DNA from: Pedobacter sp. ASV12
GTDB taxonomy: Bacteria; Bacteroidota; Bacteroidia; Sphingobacteriales; Sphingobacteriaceae
Length of the DNA stretch: 56,598 bases
Direction: 5' to 3'
Assembly: GCF_016429155.1 (NCBI RefSeq)
Contig: NZ_JAELUC010000019.1
Location: forward strand, 1-56,598
Notes under the pieces: model-generated
What the model was told of the DNA's origin: nothing
Database searches by the model: none
What the model saw: the letters and a program-made list of their open reading frames with translations, nothing else
In this document: positions 49,104-56,598 of the stretch, piece by piece
How positions within the stretch are numbered: position 1 is the first letter of the stretch
Layout: every line of letters starts with the position of its first letter
Position numbers and translations under genes: made by a program

Positions 49104-51944
49104 ATGAGCAAAAACAATATCGACCTCGGCGTACAAAAAGATGTAGAAGTGTATGGAGCCCGAGTGCATAACCTTAAAAATATCGATGTTAGTTTTCCTC
49201 GTAATCAGCTCGTTGTCATCACGGGCCTTAGTGGCAGCGGAAAATCGTCGTTGGCTTTTGACACTATTTATGCCGAAGGCCAGCGTCGCTATATGGAAAC
49301 TTTTAGTGCCTATTCGCGCCAGTTTATGGGCGGTATGGAACGTCCGGATGTAGACAAAGTTTCAGGGCTAAGTCCGGTAATTGCCATCGAACAAAAAACA
49401 ACGAGCAAGAACCCGCGCTCAACCGTAGGTACCATTACCGAAATCTACGACTTTATGCGTTTGCTTTACGCCCGTGTGGCCGATGCTTTTTCGTATAATA
49501 CCGGCGAAAAAATGGAGCGTATGAGCGAAGACCAGATCTTGCGCAATATCTATAAGAAATTTGAAGGCATTGCCGTCAATATCCTGGCTCCGGTAGTAAA
49601 AGGCCGTAAAGGCCATTACCGCGAACTGTTTGAGCAGATCCGCAAGCAAGGCTACGTAAAAGTGCGCATTGATGGCGAAATCCAAGACCTGACGCCCAAA
49701 ATGCAGGTCGATCGCTATAAAATACACGATATCGAAATTGTGGTTGACCGCTTGATCATCGACGAAAAAGACCATAAACGCCTGTTGGACAGCATCCAAA
49801 CCGCCATGCGCTTGGGCAAGGGAATTATCAAAATCAGCGATAAGGAAAACAATGTGGCGCATTTCAGCCGTTTTTTGATGTGCCCAACCACAGGTATTTC
49901 TTACGATGAACCCCAACCAAACAGCTTTTCGTTCAACTCGCCTTATGGTGCTTGCGAACGTTGCGATGGCTTGGGCTATATTTTTGTGGTCGATAAGGAA
50001 TCGGTAATGCCCAATATGAAGCTGAGCATCATCAACGGCGGTTTGGCGCCTTTGGGCGAATACCGCGACGTATGGATGTTCCAGGTGTTGAAAGCCTTGG
50101 CCAAAAAATACAGCTTCTCGCTATCAACGCCTCTAGAAAAGTTGGGCGATGAAAACATCGACATCATCTTAAACGGTACGCACGAATTGTTGAGCGTTGC
50201 CGTCGAATACAATAAATGGAACGTGCAGAACTACCAGATTACGTTCGATGGGATTATCAAATTGCTGGAAGAACAACAGGAGCGCAGGGGCGAAGAAGCC
50301 GATGATATGGATAGCTTCCGCAAGCTGAAAACTTGTCCTGAGTGTAATGGCGCTCGTTTAAAGAAAGAAAGCCTGCACTTTAAGGTAGATGGCAAGAATA
50401 TTTTCGAGCTGGCCGAAATGGATATCCTGACGCTAAAAGGCTGGTTCGAAAATGTGGAAGACCGCCTGAACGAAAGACAAAATACCATCGCGAAGGAAAT
50501 TTTGAAGGAAATCAGGTCGAGGATTGGTTTTTTGACCGATGTGGGCCTGAATTATCTTTCGCTTGACCGTACAGCCCGTACGTTATCGGGCGGGGAGGCG
50601 CAACGCATCCGTTTGGCTACCCAAATCGGTTCGCAGCTGATGAACGTGATGTATATTTTGGATGAGCCGAGCATCGGTTTGCACCAACGCGATAACGAAC
50701 GCCTGATCAATGCCTTGAAAAACCTGCGCGATTTGGGCAATACTGTTTTGGTGGTTGAACACGATAAGGACATGATTTTAGAAGCCGACCATGTGATAGA
50801 TATCGGTCCGGCAGCAGGCGTACGTGGCGGCGAAGTAGTTGCCGAAGGAACTCCTGCGCAAATTTTAAAATCGAATACCCTAACCGCGGCCTACCTCAAT
50901 GGCAAAAAAGGCATAGCTGTGCCTAAAAAACGCCGCAAAGGCAACGGGCATAAACTTTCGATCATTAAAGCCACAGGCCACAACCTAAAAGAGGTTTCTG
51001 TCGATTTCCCTTTGGGCAAGTTTATTGCCGTAACGGGCGTATCGGGCAGCGGCAAATCAAGCCTGATTACCGAAACCCTCTATCCGATATTGAACCATCA
51101 TTTTTTCAGGGCCAAGAAAACGCCTTTGCCCTACGAAAAAATCAATGGCCTTAAAGAAATTGACAAAGTAATCGAGATCGACCAGGCACCCATCGGACGT
51201 ACACCCAGGTCTAACCCGTCTACTTACACCGGCGTTTTCTCCGATATCCGGAATCTGTTTGTACAGCTGCCAGAGGCGAAAATCAGGGGCTACAAGCCGG
51301 GCCGTTTCTCGTTTAACGTAAAAGGCGGCCGTTGCGAAACCTGTCAGGGTGCCGGCATGAAGGTTATTGAAATGAATTTCTTGCCTGATGTGGCCGTTCC
51401 TTGTGAGGAATGTGGCGGACGTAGGTACAACCGCGAAACCTTAGAGGTCCGTTATAAGAGCAAATCCATTAGCGATGTGCTGGATATGAGCATTGAAGAA
51501 GCTTGCGCTTTCTTTGAGCATATGCCGGCCATTTACCGTAAAATCAAAACGCTAAACGATGTTGGCTTGGGCTATATCCGTTTGGGACAGGCCTCTACCA
51601 CTTTATCGGGTGGCGAGGCGCAACGGGTTAAGCTGGCCACCGAGCTATCTAAAAAAGATACCGGCAAAACATTTTATATCCTCGACGAACCTACAACCGG
51701 ATTGCATTTTGAAGACATCAACGTGTTATTGGGCGTGCTGAACGAGCTAGTAGAAAAAGGAAATACGGTGTTGGTTATCGAACACAACCTCGATGTCGTA
51801 AAAGTAGCCGACTGGGTAATCGATTTGGGAGAAGAAGGTGGCGCTGGTGGCGGCCGCATTATTTTTGAAGGAACACCAGAGGGATTGATCCAAAGCCCGA
51901 TTAGCCTGACCGGAAAATTCCTGAAAAAAGAAATGGAAGACTAA
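49104..51944 (+). CDS. uvrA: Excinuclease ABC subunit A
   Basis: The 946-residue protein has two ABC ATPase modules: Walker A GLSGSGKSSL (residues 41-50) and GVSGSGKSSL, with signature LSGGEAQRIRLAT and LSGGEAQRVKLAT and Walker B ILDEPSIGLH and ILDEPTTGLH. Zinc modules are CERCDGLG with CPECNGARL, and CETCQGAG with CEECGGRR. It recognises bulky DNA damage for nucleotide excision repair together with UvrB. A terminator follows directly. Confidence 0.98.
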   Translation: MSKNNIDLGVQKDVEVYGARVHNLKNIDVSFPRNQLVVITGLSGSGKSSLAFDTIYAEGQRRYMETFSAYSRQFMGGMERPDVDKVSGLSPVIAIEQKTTSKNPRSTVGTITEIYDFMRLLYARVADAFSYNTGEKMERMSEDQILRNIYKKFEGIAVNILAPVVKGRKGHYRELFEQIRKQGYVKVRIDGEIQDLTPKMQVDRYKIHDIEIVVDRLIIDEKDHKRLLDSIQTAMRLGKGIIKISDKENNVAHFSRFLMCPTTGISYDEPQPNSFSFNSPYGACERCDGLGYIFVVDKESVMPNMKLSIINGGLAPLGEYRDVWMFQVLKALAKKYSFSLSTPLEKLGDENIDIILNGTHELLSVAVEYNKWNVQNYQITFDGIIKLLEEQQERRGEEADDMDSFRKLKTCPECNGARLKKESLHFKVDGKNIFELAEMDILTLKGWFENVEDRLNERQNTIAKEILKEIRSRIGFLTDVGLNYLSLDRTARTLSGGEAQRIRLATQIGSQLMNVMYILDEPSIGLHQRDNERLINALKNLRDLGNTVLVVEHDKDMILEADHVIDIGPAAGVRGGEVVAEGTPAQILKSNTLTAAYLNGKKGIAVPKKRRKGNGHKLSIIKATGHNLKEVSVDFPLGKFIAVTGVSGSGKSSLITETLYPILNHHFFRAKKTPLPYEKINGLKEIDKVIEIDQAPIGRTPRSNPSTYTGVFSDIRNLFVQLPEAKIRGYKPGRFSFNVKGGRCETCQGAGMKVIEMNFLPDVAVPCEECGGRRYNRETLEVRYKSKSISDVLDMSIEEACAFFEHMPAIYRKIKTLNDVGLGYIRLGQASTTLSGGEAQRVKLATELSKKDTGKTFYILDEPTTGLHFEDINVLLGVLNELVEKGNTVLVIEHNLDVVKVADWVIDLGEEGGAGGGRIIFEGTPEGLIQSPISLTGKFLKKEMED

Positions 51945-51945
51945 A

Positions 51946-51986
51946 AAAACATAAGCGAGGTTTTTAAAGCTTCGCCTATGTTTTTA
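51946..51986 (+). terminator. Terminator of uvrA
   Basis: Arms 51946-51958 and 51972-51984 pair over 13 bp with one mismatch, then a T-run. It starts 2 bases after the uvrA stop. Confidence 0.8.
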
Positions 51987-52020
51987 GCTGATTGGTTGAT
52001 TAGCTCATTGGCTCATGGGT

Positions 52021-52066
52021 AAACTGCCAACCGCCAACTGAGAACTGTAAACTGAAAACGGCCAAC
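52021..52066. repeat. Intergenic AACTG-type repeat, site 2
   Basis: AAACTGCCAACCGCCAACTG and nearby AACTGTAAACTGAAAACGGCCAAC form imperfect direct repeats of the same kind as at 38711-38744. They abut the stop of the GH5 gene. No secondary role is visible. Confidence 0.6.
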
Positions 52067-52067
52067 T

Positions 52068-53291
52068 TTATTTCCCCTCTTTCAGGCCCAAGCCTTTCAA
52101 ATAGCCATCGTTGGTGTTGCAATACTCGAATTTGCACTTTTCTAGCAATTGGTTCAGGGCATTTTCAATGATTGTTCTGTCTGCGGGAGCATATTTTCTC
52201 AAGTCGGCAAAGCTGTATTTGGGCTGGTCGGCGTATTTAACTACCAGATCCCAGTTTTCGGGTGTGGGGAAAGTAACGATGCCACTTTTGTTGTTCATCT
52301 TTTTGTAAGGCCAGAAATGCCAGCTGATGTCCAGTTTTTCCATCAGGGTTCTAAATTCCAAAATCCATTTGTCGTTGTTTTCGCCGGTTTCGCCAACATA
52401 AATCGGCACGTTATACTTATGGCTAAAATCTACATATTCCTGTACCACATCTTGCGTGGTGGCCGTCCAATATTTATGAAAAGTATAAACCAGCTTGTTG
52501 TCGAAGGGTTGGCCAAAAATCTTGAAATTCGAATCCCATTGGGCACCGCCTAAAAAGATAAGGTGGTTTTGATCAACCTTCCTTACCGCTGCGGTTACCC
52601 TTTTGTAGAAAGGCTCCAGGTATGGATTTAGTTTTTTGGTGTCGAAGTAATGAGCAATAGGTTCGTTCAGCAAGTCATAGCCGATTACGGTGGGCTCGTT
52701 TTTGTAATGATTGGCAATTTTGGTCCAAATATCAACGGTTAACTGCTGACTGGCTTCGTTTTCGAACAAGAAAGGATAGCCGTCGCCATCGTCAATGTTA
52801 TCGCCAGTTTGGCCGCCAGGCGCGCAGTGCATGTCTAAAATTACAGGCAGATTTTCGGCTTTGCACCAGTTGATTACCCTGTCCATCAATTCGAAACCAC
52901 GATTGGGATCGTTGCTGCCCAGATAGCTTTCGGCAGTGAACATTTTGTAATGAAAAGGGATGCGGATAGAGTTCATGCCCAAGCTTTTCAGGTAATGGAT
53001 ATCGGCCTGGGTCACATAATTGTCGAGGTATTTTTTCCAAAAAGCTGCCGTTTTGTCGGGGCCGATCAGTTCGGTGAAAACCTGATTGATCATCCGGGGC
53101 GAAGTAGCATCCTTGAACTTGAACATGTAACCTTCGGGGATGAGCCAATTGCCCAGGTTGGTGCCTTTGAGCACAATGGGTTGGCCTTTGGGGTCGATGA
53201 TGCTTTTGCCTTTCACATCGAAAAATTTGGGGCTTTGAGCGGCTACGAAAAACGGGGTAACGGCTAAGATTAAAATTTTTAAGTACTTCAT
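52068..53291 (-). CDS. Glycoside hydrolase family 5 (glucanase-like), exported
   Basis: A signal peptide (MKYLKILILAVTPFFVAAQ) is followed by a TIM-barrel GH5: VLKGTNLGNWLIPEGYM, GMNSIRIPFHYK, NLPVILDMHCAPGGQTGDN, the acid/base Glu in YDLLNEPIAHY, and the nucleophile Glu in IYVGETGENNDKW. The start of the barrel resembles exo-1,3-beta-glucanase/endoglucanase members. It should act on beta-glucans outside the cytoplasm. No polysaccharide-utilisation genes sit nearby. Confidence 0.93.
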   Translation of the reverse strand: MKYLKILILAVTPFFVAAQSPKFFDVKGKSIIDPKGQPIVLKGTNLGNWLIPEGYMFKFKDATSPRMINQVFTELIGPDKTAAFWKKYLDNYVTQADIHYLKSLGMNSIRIPFHYKMFTAESYLGSNDPNRGFELMDRVINWCKAENLPVILDMHCAPGGQTGDNIDDGDGYPFLFENEASQQLTVDIWTKIANHYKNEPTVIGYDLLNEPIAHYFDTKKLNPYLEPFYKRVTAAVRKVDQNHLIFLGGAQWDSNFKIFGQPFDNKLVYTFHKYWTATTQDVVQEYVDFSHKYNVPIYVGETGENNDKWILEFRTLMEKLDISWHFWPYKKMNNKSGIVTFPTPENWDLVVKYADQPKYSFADLRKYAPADRTIIENALNQLLEKCKFEYCNTNDGYLKGLGLKEGK

Positions 53292-53395
53292 CTAAAAAAT
53301 GGGATAAATTATTCCTAAAATAGCTAAAGCATAGTATTTTATCGCGTTCCAATTGTCACAATTTTGGTAAGATAGTGTATGAAGTACACAAAAAA

Positions 53396-53418
53396 GCCAC
53401 CTGCTTGGAGCAAGTGGC
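53396..53418 (-). terminator. Terminator of the YiaA-like gene
   Basis: A 10-bp stem (53396-53405 with 53409-53418) has one G-T pair and a 3-base loop; the minus strand continues with six T. It lies 22 bases beyond the stop of the minus-strand gene. Confidence 0.85.
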
Positions 53419-53439
53419 CTGTAAAGGATGAATGGTTTT

Positions 53440-53847
53440 CTAGTTTAATTGTTGGCTTTTGTTAAAGTTTTGGCTGTCTCGGGTGTTTTTTTGCACCGCA
53501 ATAGCGCCAAAAAGGGCCAGGATAAAGGATATGCCGTAGAAACCCTTTTCGCTAGGCAGCAGTTCCGCATTCCACAAGCCAATAATCAGCAAGGTAATCG
53601 TTAAAATGGTGCAGAACCAGCTGATACCATAGTAGATTTCGGTAACCGGAATACCTTCCAGTTTGTCGCGTACCGCTTTTTGCAGCGAAATGACGGCAAA
53701 TAGGCCGAACATCAATACCGCAAAGTAATAACCTTTTTCGTTTAACAGCATATCGGAGCGCCAAAGCCCAACGATAAAGCCAATCATGCCAATTCCAAGT
53801 GCGATCCATGCGGCTGCTATGAATGCGTTCGATGGTTTTTGATTCAT
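53440..53847 (-). CDS. YiaA/YiaB-family inner-membrane protein
   Basis: The 135-residue protein has four membrane helices arranged as two YiaAB pairs. The first (FIAAAWIALGIGMIGFIVGLWRS, LNEKGYYFAVLMFGLFAVISLQKAVRD) is matched by the second (GLWNAELLPSEKGFYGISFILALFGAIAVQKNTRD). The LNEKGYYF/PSEKGFYG and QKxxRD repeats are the family signature. Function unknown; often linked to envelope stress in other bacteria. Confidence 0.88.
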   Translation of the reverse strand: MNQKPSNAFIAAAWIALGIGMIGFIVGLWRSDMLLNEKGYYFAVLMFGLFAVISLQKAVRDKLEGIPVTEIYYGISWFCTILTITLLIIGLWNAELLPSEKGFYGISFILALFGAIAVQKNTRDSQNFNKSQQLN

Positions 53848-53992
53848 CTGTTTTTAATTTGGTTAGCGATTCAATTATCGATATAGAGACGCCGGTGGGA
53901 GAGGAATGTTACATTTTCTTTGTTAAACCGATAGCCTGTTGGCCATTGATTAGCGCTTTTAACTCTGGACTAAAATTGCTAACTTAAGGTCA

Positions 53993-55489
53993 ATGAAAAA
54001 TCTCCTGTCTGCTGCCCAAATGCGCGAAGCCGATGCCTATACCATCAGGCAGCAAGGCATTCCTTCGGTCGATTTAATGGAACGTGCTGCCAAAGCCTTT
54101 GTACAGGTATTTGTGCGGGAGGTGCCAGAAAAGGATACCTCGATAGCCGTTATTTGCGGGACTGGCAACAACGGAGGCGATGGTTTGGCCATAGCGCGCC
54201 TGCTGGTCCATGAGGGCTACGGCGGTTGCGAAGTTTTTTTGGCCAGCTTTTCGGCTAAACAGAGCGATGATTATTTGATAAACCTGTCCCGATTACGAGA
54301 AACCAAAATTGCAGTGACACAATTGGACAAAGTAGACTTGCTTGGCCAATCGAAAGCCACGGTCATTGTAGATGCCATTTTAGGTTCGGGATTGAATAAA
54401 CCTCTAACCGGCGATTTTTTGGCTCTGGCAACTTTGGTCAACCAGTTAAATCGCAAGGTAATTGCTGTCGACGTACCTACAGGCTTCTATGCCGAAGGCC
54501 AACTTAGCCATTACAATGGTATCAAAGCCGAACTGGTTATTGCTTTTCAACAACCCAAACTCAATTTTTTCTTCCCCGAATCGGTACACGCATTGGCACG
54601 GTTTAAGGTCGCCGATATTGGGTTGGACCAAGGTTTTATAGCAAGGCAATCAAGCCGATGGAAGTTAACCGAACAAGCCGATATCGCAAGGTTGCTTGTG
54701 CCTCGGCAAAACTTTAGCCACAAGGGAACCTATGGGCATGCATTATTGCTAGCAGGCAACGAAACTACCATGGGGGCGGCCCTGTTGGCGGCCGGGGCCA
54801 GTTTGCATAGCGGTGCAGGCTTAACCACGGTATGCTTGCCCCCAAGCGGATTAATAGCCTTGAACGCAGCCTTGCCGGAAGTGATGGCTTTGCCAAGAAC
54901 CATCGATTTAAGTATCGATGTGTTTGATCAATTTGAGGCCATTGCCATTGGCCCTGGCTTGGGAACTGAGACGGAAAACGAACGGCTTTTAGAGCAGGTC
55001 ATTGGTTTAAAGCGCCCTTTGGTGATTGATGCAGATGCCTTGAATCTATTGGCTAAAAGACAAGACATACTGGCCGAATTGGCACCGGGGAGTATCTTAA
55101 CGCCACATTTGAAAGAATTTGACCGTTTGTTTGGCCAGCATGAAAATTGGTGGAGCAGGGTAGCTACGGCAAGCGAGGAAGCCCAGCAACGAAAAATCGT
55201 CATCGTGCTGAAGAACCAATACACTTTTGTTTGCTTACCCGACGGCGAAATCCATATCAATCCAACCGGCAATCCGGCAATGGCTTCTGGGGGCATGGGC
55301 GATGTGCTGACCGGCATCTTGGCCGCATTATTGGCGCAGGGTTATACAGCTGCCGATGCGGCTGTGCTGGGTGTTTACCTGCATGGGGCAGCGGGCGATC
55401 AACTGGCTAAAAAAAGAGCAACCATTAGCGCTTCGCAATTGAGTTTGCAAATTCCAAAAACGATTAAGCAAATTTTAAATAGAGATTAG
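53993..55489 (+). CDS. nnr: Bifunctional NAD(P)H-hydrate epimerase / ADP-dependent dehydratase
   Basis: The 498-residue protein has an N-terminal YjeF_N epimerase (about 1-215: MREADAYTIRQQGI, CGTGNNGGDGLAIARLL, DAILGSGL, DVPTGFYAEG). The C-terminal carbohydrate-kinase-like dehydratase (about 225-498) has GTYGHALLLAGNETTMGAA, GPGLGTE and NPTGNPAMASGGMGDVLTGI. It repairs damaged hydrated NADH and NADPH. Its last 4 bases overlap the convergent anti-sigma gene's end. Confidence 0.96.
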   Translation: MKNLLSAAQMREADAYTIRQQGIPSVDLMERAAKAFVQVFVREVPEKDTSIAVICGTGNNGGDGLAIARLLVHEGYGGCEVFLASFSAKQSDDYLINLSRLRETKIAVTQLDKVDLLGQSKATVIVDAILGSGLNKPLTGDFLALATLVNQLNRKVIAVDVPTGFYAEGQLSHYNGIKAELVIAFQQPKLNFFFPESVHALARFKVADIGLDQGFIARQSSRWKLTEQADIARLLVPRQNFSHKGTYGHALLLAGNETTMGAALLAAGASLHSGAGLTTVCLPPSGLIALNAALPEVMALPRTIDLSIDVFDQFEAIAIGPGLGTETENERLLEQVIGLKRPLVIDADALNLLAKRQDILAELAPGSILTPHLKEFDRLFGQHENWWSRVATASEEAQQRKIVIVLKNQYTFVCLPDGEIHINPTGNPAMASGGMGDVLTGILAALLAQGYTAADAAVLGVYLHGAAGDQLAKKRATISASQLSLQIPKTIKQILNRD

Positions 55490-56334
55490 ATAGAGGTTTC
55501 GCCCATTACCACCATTTTCTCCATGGTCGGATTTTGGCTGCCGCCCATCGGTTCGATGGTTACTGCGAAAGCTTGTGCCTTGGCAATGGTTTCCATTTGT
55601 TTTACCGCTTCTTTGGCGGTGTCATCAGGACCAAATACCCCTAGGCTTACCGGTTTGCCATCAACCAAAGCCCACAATTGGTATTCATGTGCATTGTCGG
55701 TTTTAGGCAATTGCATGGCGGCATAATTGATCAATATGCTTTTGTTGGTTTTATTCCAATAAACCTGCATATTAGCCTCTGGCGAATCTTTTACCCCACG
55801 CAGTTTTACGGTTGCCCATTCCGTGGTTTCGGTCATGTCTATGCGGTTTTTCATGCCCGCTTTATCAAATTCTAATTTCGAAACAGTTGCGGCATAGCTG
55901 TCTTTTGTAGCATTTAGGCTTGCAATTTGATCGTGAGCCATGTTTAATTGGCTATATAGCGAAAATAAAGCAACCGTGCTTACTACCAAAAGAGCAATAC
56001 AGGCTACCAATGCAATGCGTAGGTTCTTTACCCTTTTATCGGGATAGTTAGGTTGCAAAGGAATGATTTTGGGCTCGTTTGCAGGGGTGGTAGAAGTTTG
56101 GGCCTGTTCGAGGTTGCCAAGTATTTTGGCTTCTGATGTTGCCGATGGCGTAACCGCATTGCTTAAAGCATAGTTTTCCAATGCCAGCTCGATAGCCGAT
56201 AGCTCTTCTTTTATTTCGGGATGTTTTTGAGCCATCTCTTCCACCTCTCTACATTCCTGTTCAGTTAACTGACCCAAAACGTAGAGTTCAAGAATGCCCG
56301 ATTCGATATATGCGTTTACATCTTCCACTTCCAC
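55486..56334 (-). CDS. Anti-sigma factor (RskA-like)
   Basis: The 282-residue protein has a short cytoplasmic N-terminal part with the ESGILELYVLGQLTEQECREVEEMA anti-sigma domain (about 11-50). A membrane helix spans 104-127, and the periplasmic RskA C-terminal domain includes AYAAMQLPKTDNAHEYQLWALVDGKPVSLGVFG-type strands (about 195-245). The start is GTG at 56334 (or GTG 56328), 1 base after the sigma-factor stop, so the two are coupled. It should hold its sigma factor at the membrane until a signal arrives. Confidence 0.9.
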   Translation of the reverse strand: MEVEDVNAYIESGILELYVLGQLTEQECREVEEMAQKHPEIKEELSAIELALENYALSNAVTPSATSEAKILGNLEQAQTSTTPANEPKIIPLQPNYPDKRVKNLRIALVACIALLVVSTVALFSLYSQLNMAHDQIASLNATKDSYAATVSKLEFDKAGMKNRIDMTETTEWATVKLRGVKDSPEANMQVYWNKTNKSILINYAAMQLPKTDNAHEYQLWALVDGKPVSLGVFGPDDTAKEAVKQMETIAKAQAFAVTIEPMGGSQNPTMEKMVVMGETSI

Positions 56335-56335
56335 C

Positions 56336-56428
56336 TCAATTAAAATTTTTCCTCAACTCTAAAATAGCCATTCTGACCCGCGTCTTAACGGTTCCTAAAG
56401 GCAAATTTAATTCTTCGGCTGCTTCAAC
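56336..56428 (-). CDS. ECF-type sigma-70 factor, C-terminal 30 residues (5' cut by adapter)
   Basis: The minus strand from the adapter junction encodes VEAAEELNLPLGTVKTRVRM and then AILELRKNFN and a stop. This is the helix-turn-helix of sigma-70 region 4 (GTVKTRVR is the recognition helix). It is directly followed by the anti-sigma gene. The rest of the gene is lost because the contig ends in library adapter at 56429. Confidence 0.9.
   Translation of the reverse strand, partial: VEAAEELNLPLGTVKTRVRMAILELRKNFN

Positions 56429-56598
<170 letters not shown>

Noticed and set aside
49419..49916. 165-residue minus-strand ORF within uvrA
   Set aside because: Antisense shadow of uvrA, which is fully conserved.
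127..56428. Search for tRNA, rRNA, transposase, integrase and phage genes
   Set aside because: None seen by reading translations and scanning gaps; the contig looks like ordinary chromosome. A covariance-model scan would be needed to exclude small RNAs.

Overview
The window is one assembled contig. Its genomic part (about 127-56428) is flanked by Illumina/Nextera library adapter and homopolymer artefacts: poly-C plus a P7/i7 adapter on the left, an i5/P5 adapter plus poly-G on the right. It is not a plasmid or phage, and neither end is a natural end. The first and last genes are cut by the adapters.

The organism looks like a member of the Bacteroidota, most likely Sphingobacteriaceae (Pedobacter-like). 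Evidence seen: a TonB receptor with a carboxypeptidase-like N-terminal domain, a TonB-plug/MG2 protein, a LytS-type kinase with a LytTR regulator, BshA, FabV, an OstA-like protein, a double-glycine leader peptide, and promoters of the form TTTG-N20-TAnnTTTG. Genus is inferred. No tRNA, rRNA, CRISPR array, transposase, integrase or phage gene was found.

Layout. 127-1638: end of an outer-membrane barrel gene, a DUF998 membrane protein, a tiny ORF and a lipoprotein. 1685-5938 (minus): MG2/plug protein, nitroreductase and its TetR regulator. 6124-9652: outer-membrane barrel protein, MsrA, an Fe(II)/2-oxoglutarate-type oxygenase and a small exported protein. 9738-14341 (minus): TonB receptor, TPR-like exported protein, sensor kinase and LytTR regulator, probably one operon. 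14424-15557: two tandem XRE regulators and a Cys-containing GG-leader peptide, the most accessory-looking part. 15634-19066 (minus): two exported lipoprotein hydrolases. 19370-28367 (plus): mutL, two rhomboid proteases, an EEP-family phosphatase/nuclease, cysS, an M28/glutaminyl-cyclase-like enzyme, a tandem SnoaL-like protein and a GDPD-like protein. 28487-32993 (minus): DoxX, an AT-rich pair of unknown genes, MoxR and two SurA-type chaperones. 33104-38664: an unknown protein with rdgB, an OstA/LptA-like protein, tilS and a small membrane protein. 38869-44804: bshA, a lactonase, an RsuA/RluB pseudouridine synthase, a lytic transglycosylase and an FNR-ferredoxin fusion. 44845-45240: four copies of a 99-bp tandem repeat. 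45302-48774: pirin, then arsR-DUF6428-arsC, then fabV. 49104-56428: uvrA, a GH5 glucanase, a YiaA-like protein, the NAD(P)H-hydrate repair enzyme, an anti-sigma factor and the last 30 codons of its sigma factor.

Most genes are housekeeping or typical cell-envelope genes. The best candidates for something undescribed are the XRE-XRE/GG-peptide locus, the DUF6428 arsenic operon with a palindromic operator on its promoter and no efflux pump, the 99-bp repeat array, and the receptor/TPR/LytS-LytTR operon. I do not see one clearly new multi-gene defence or biosynthetic system.
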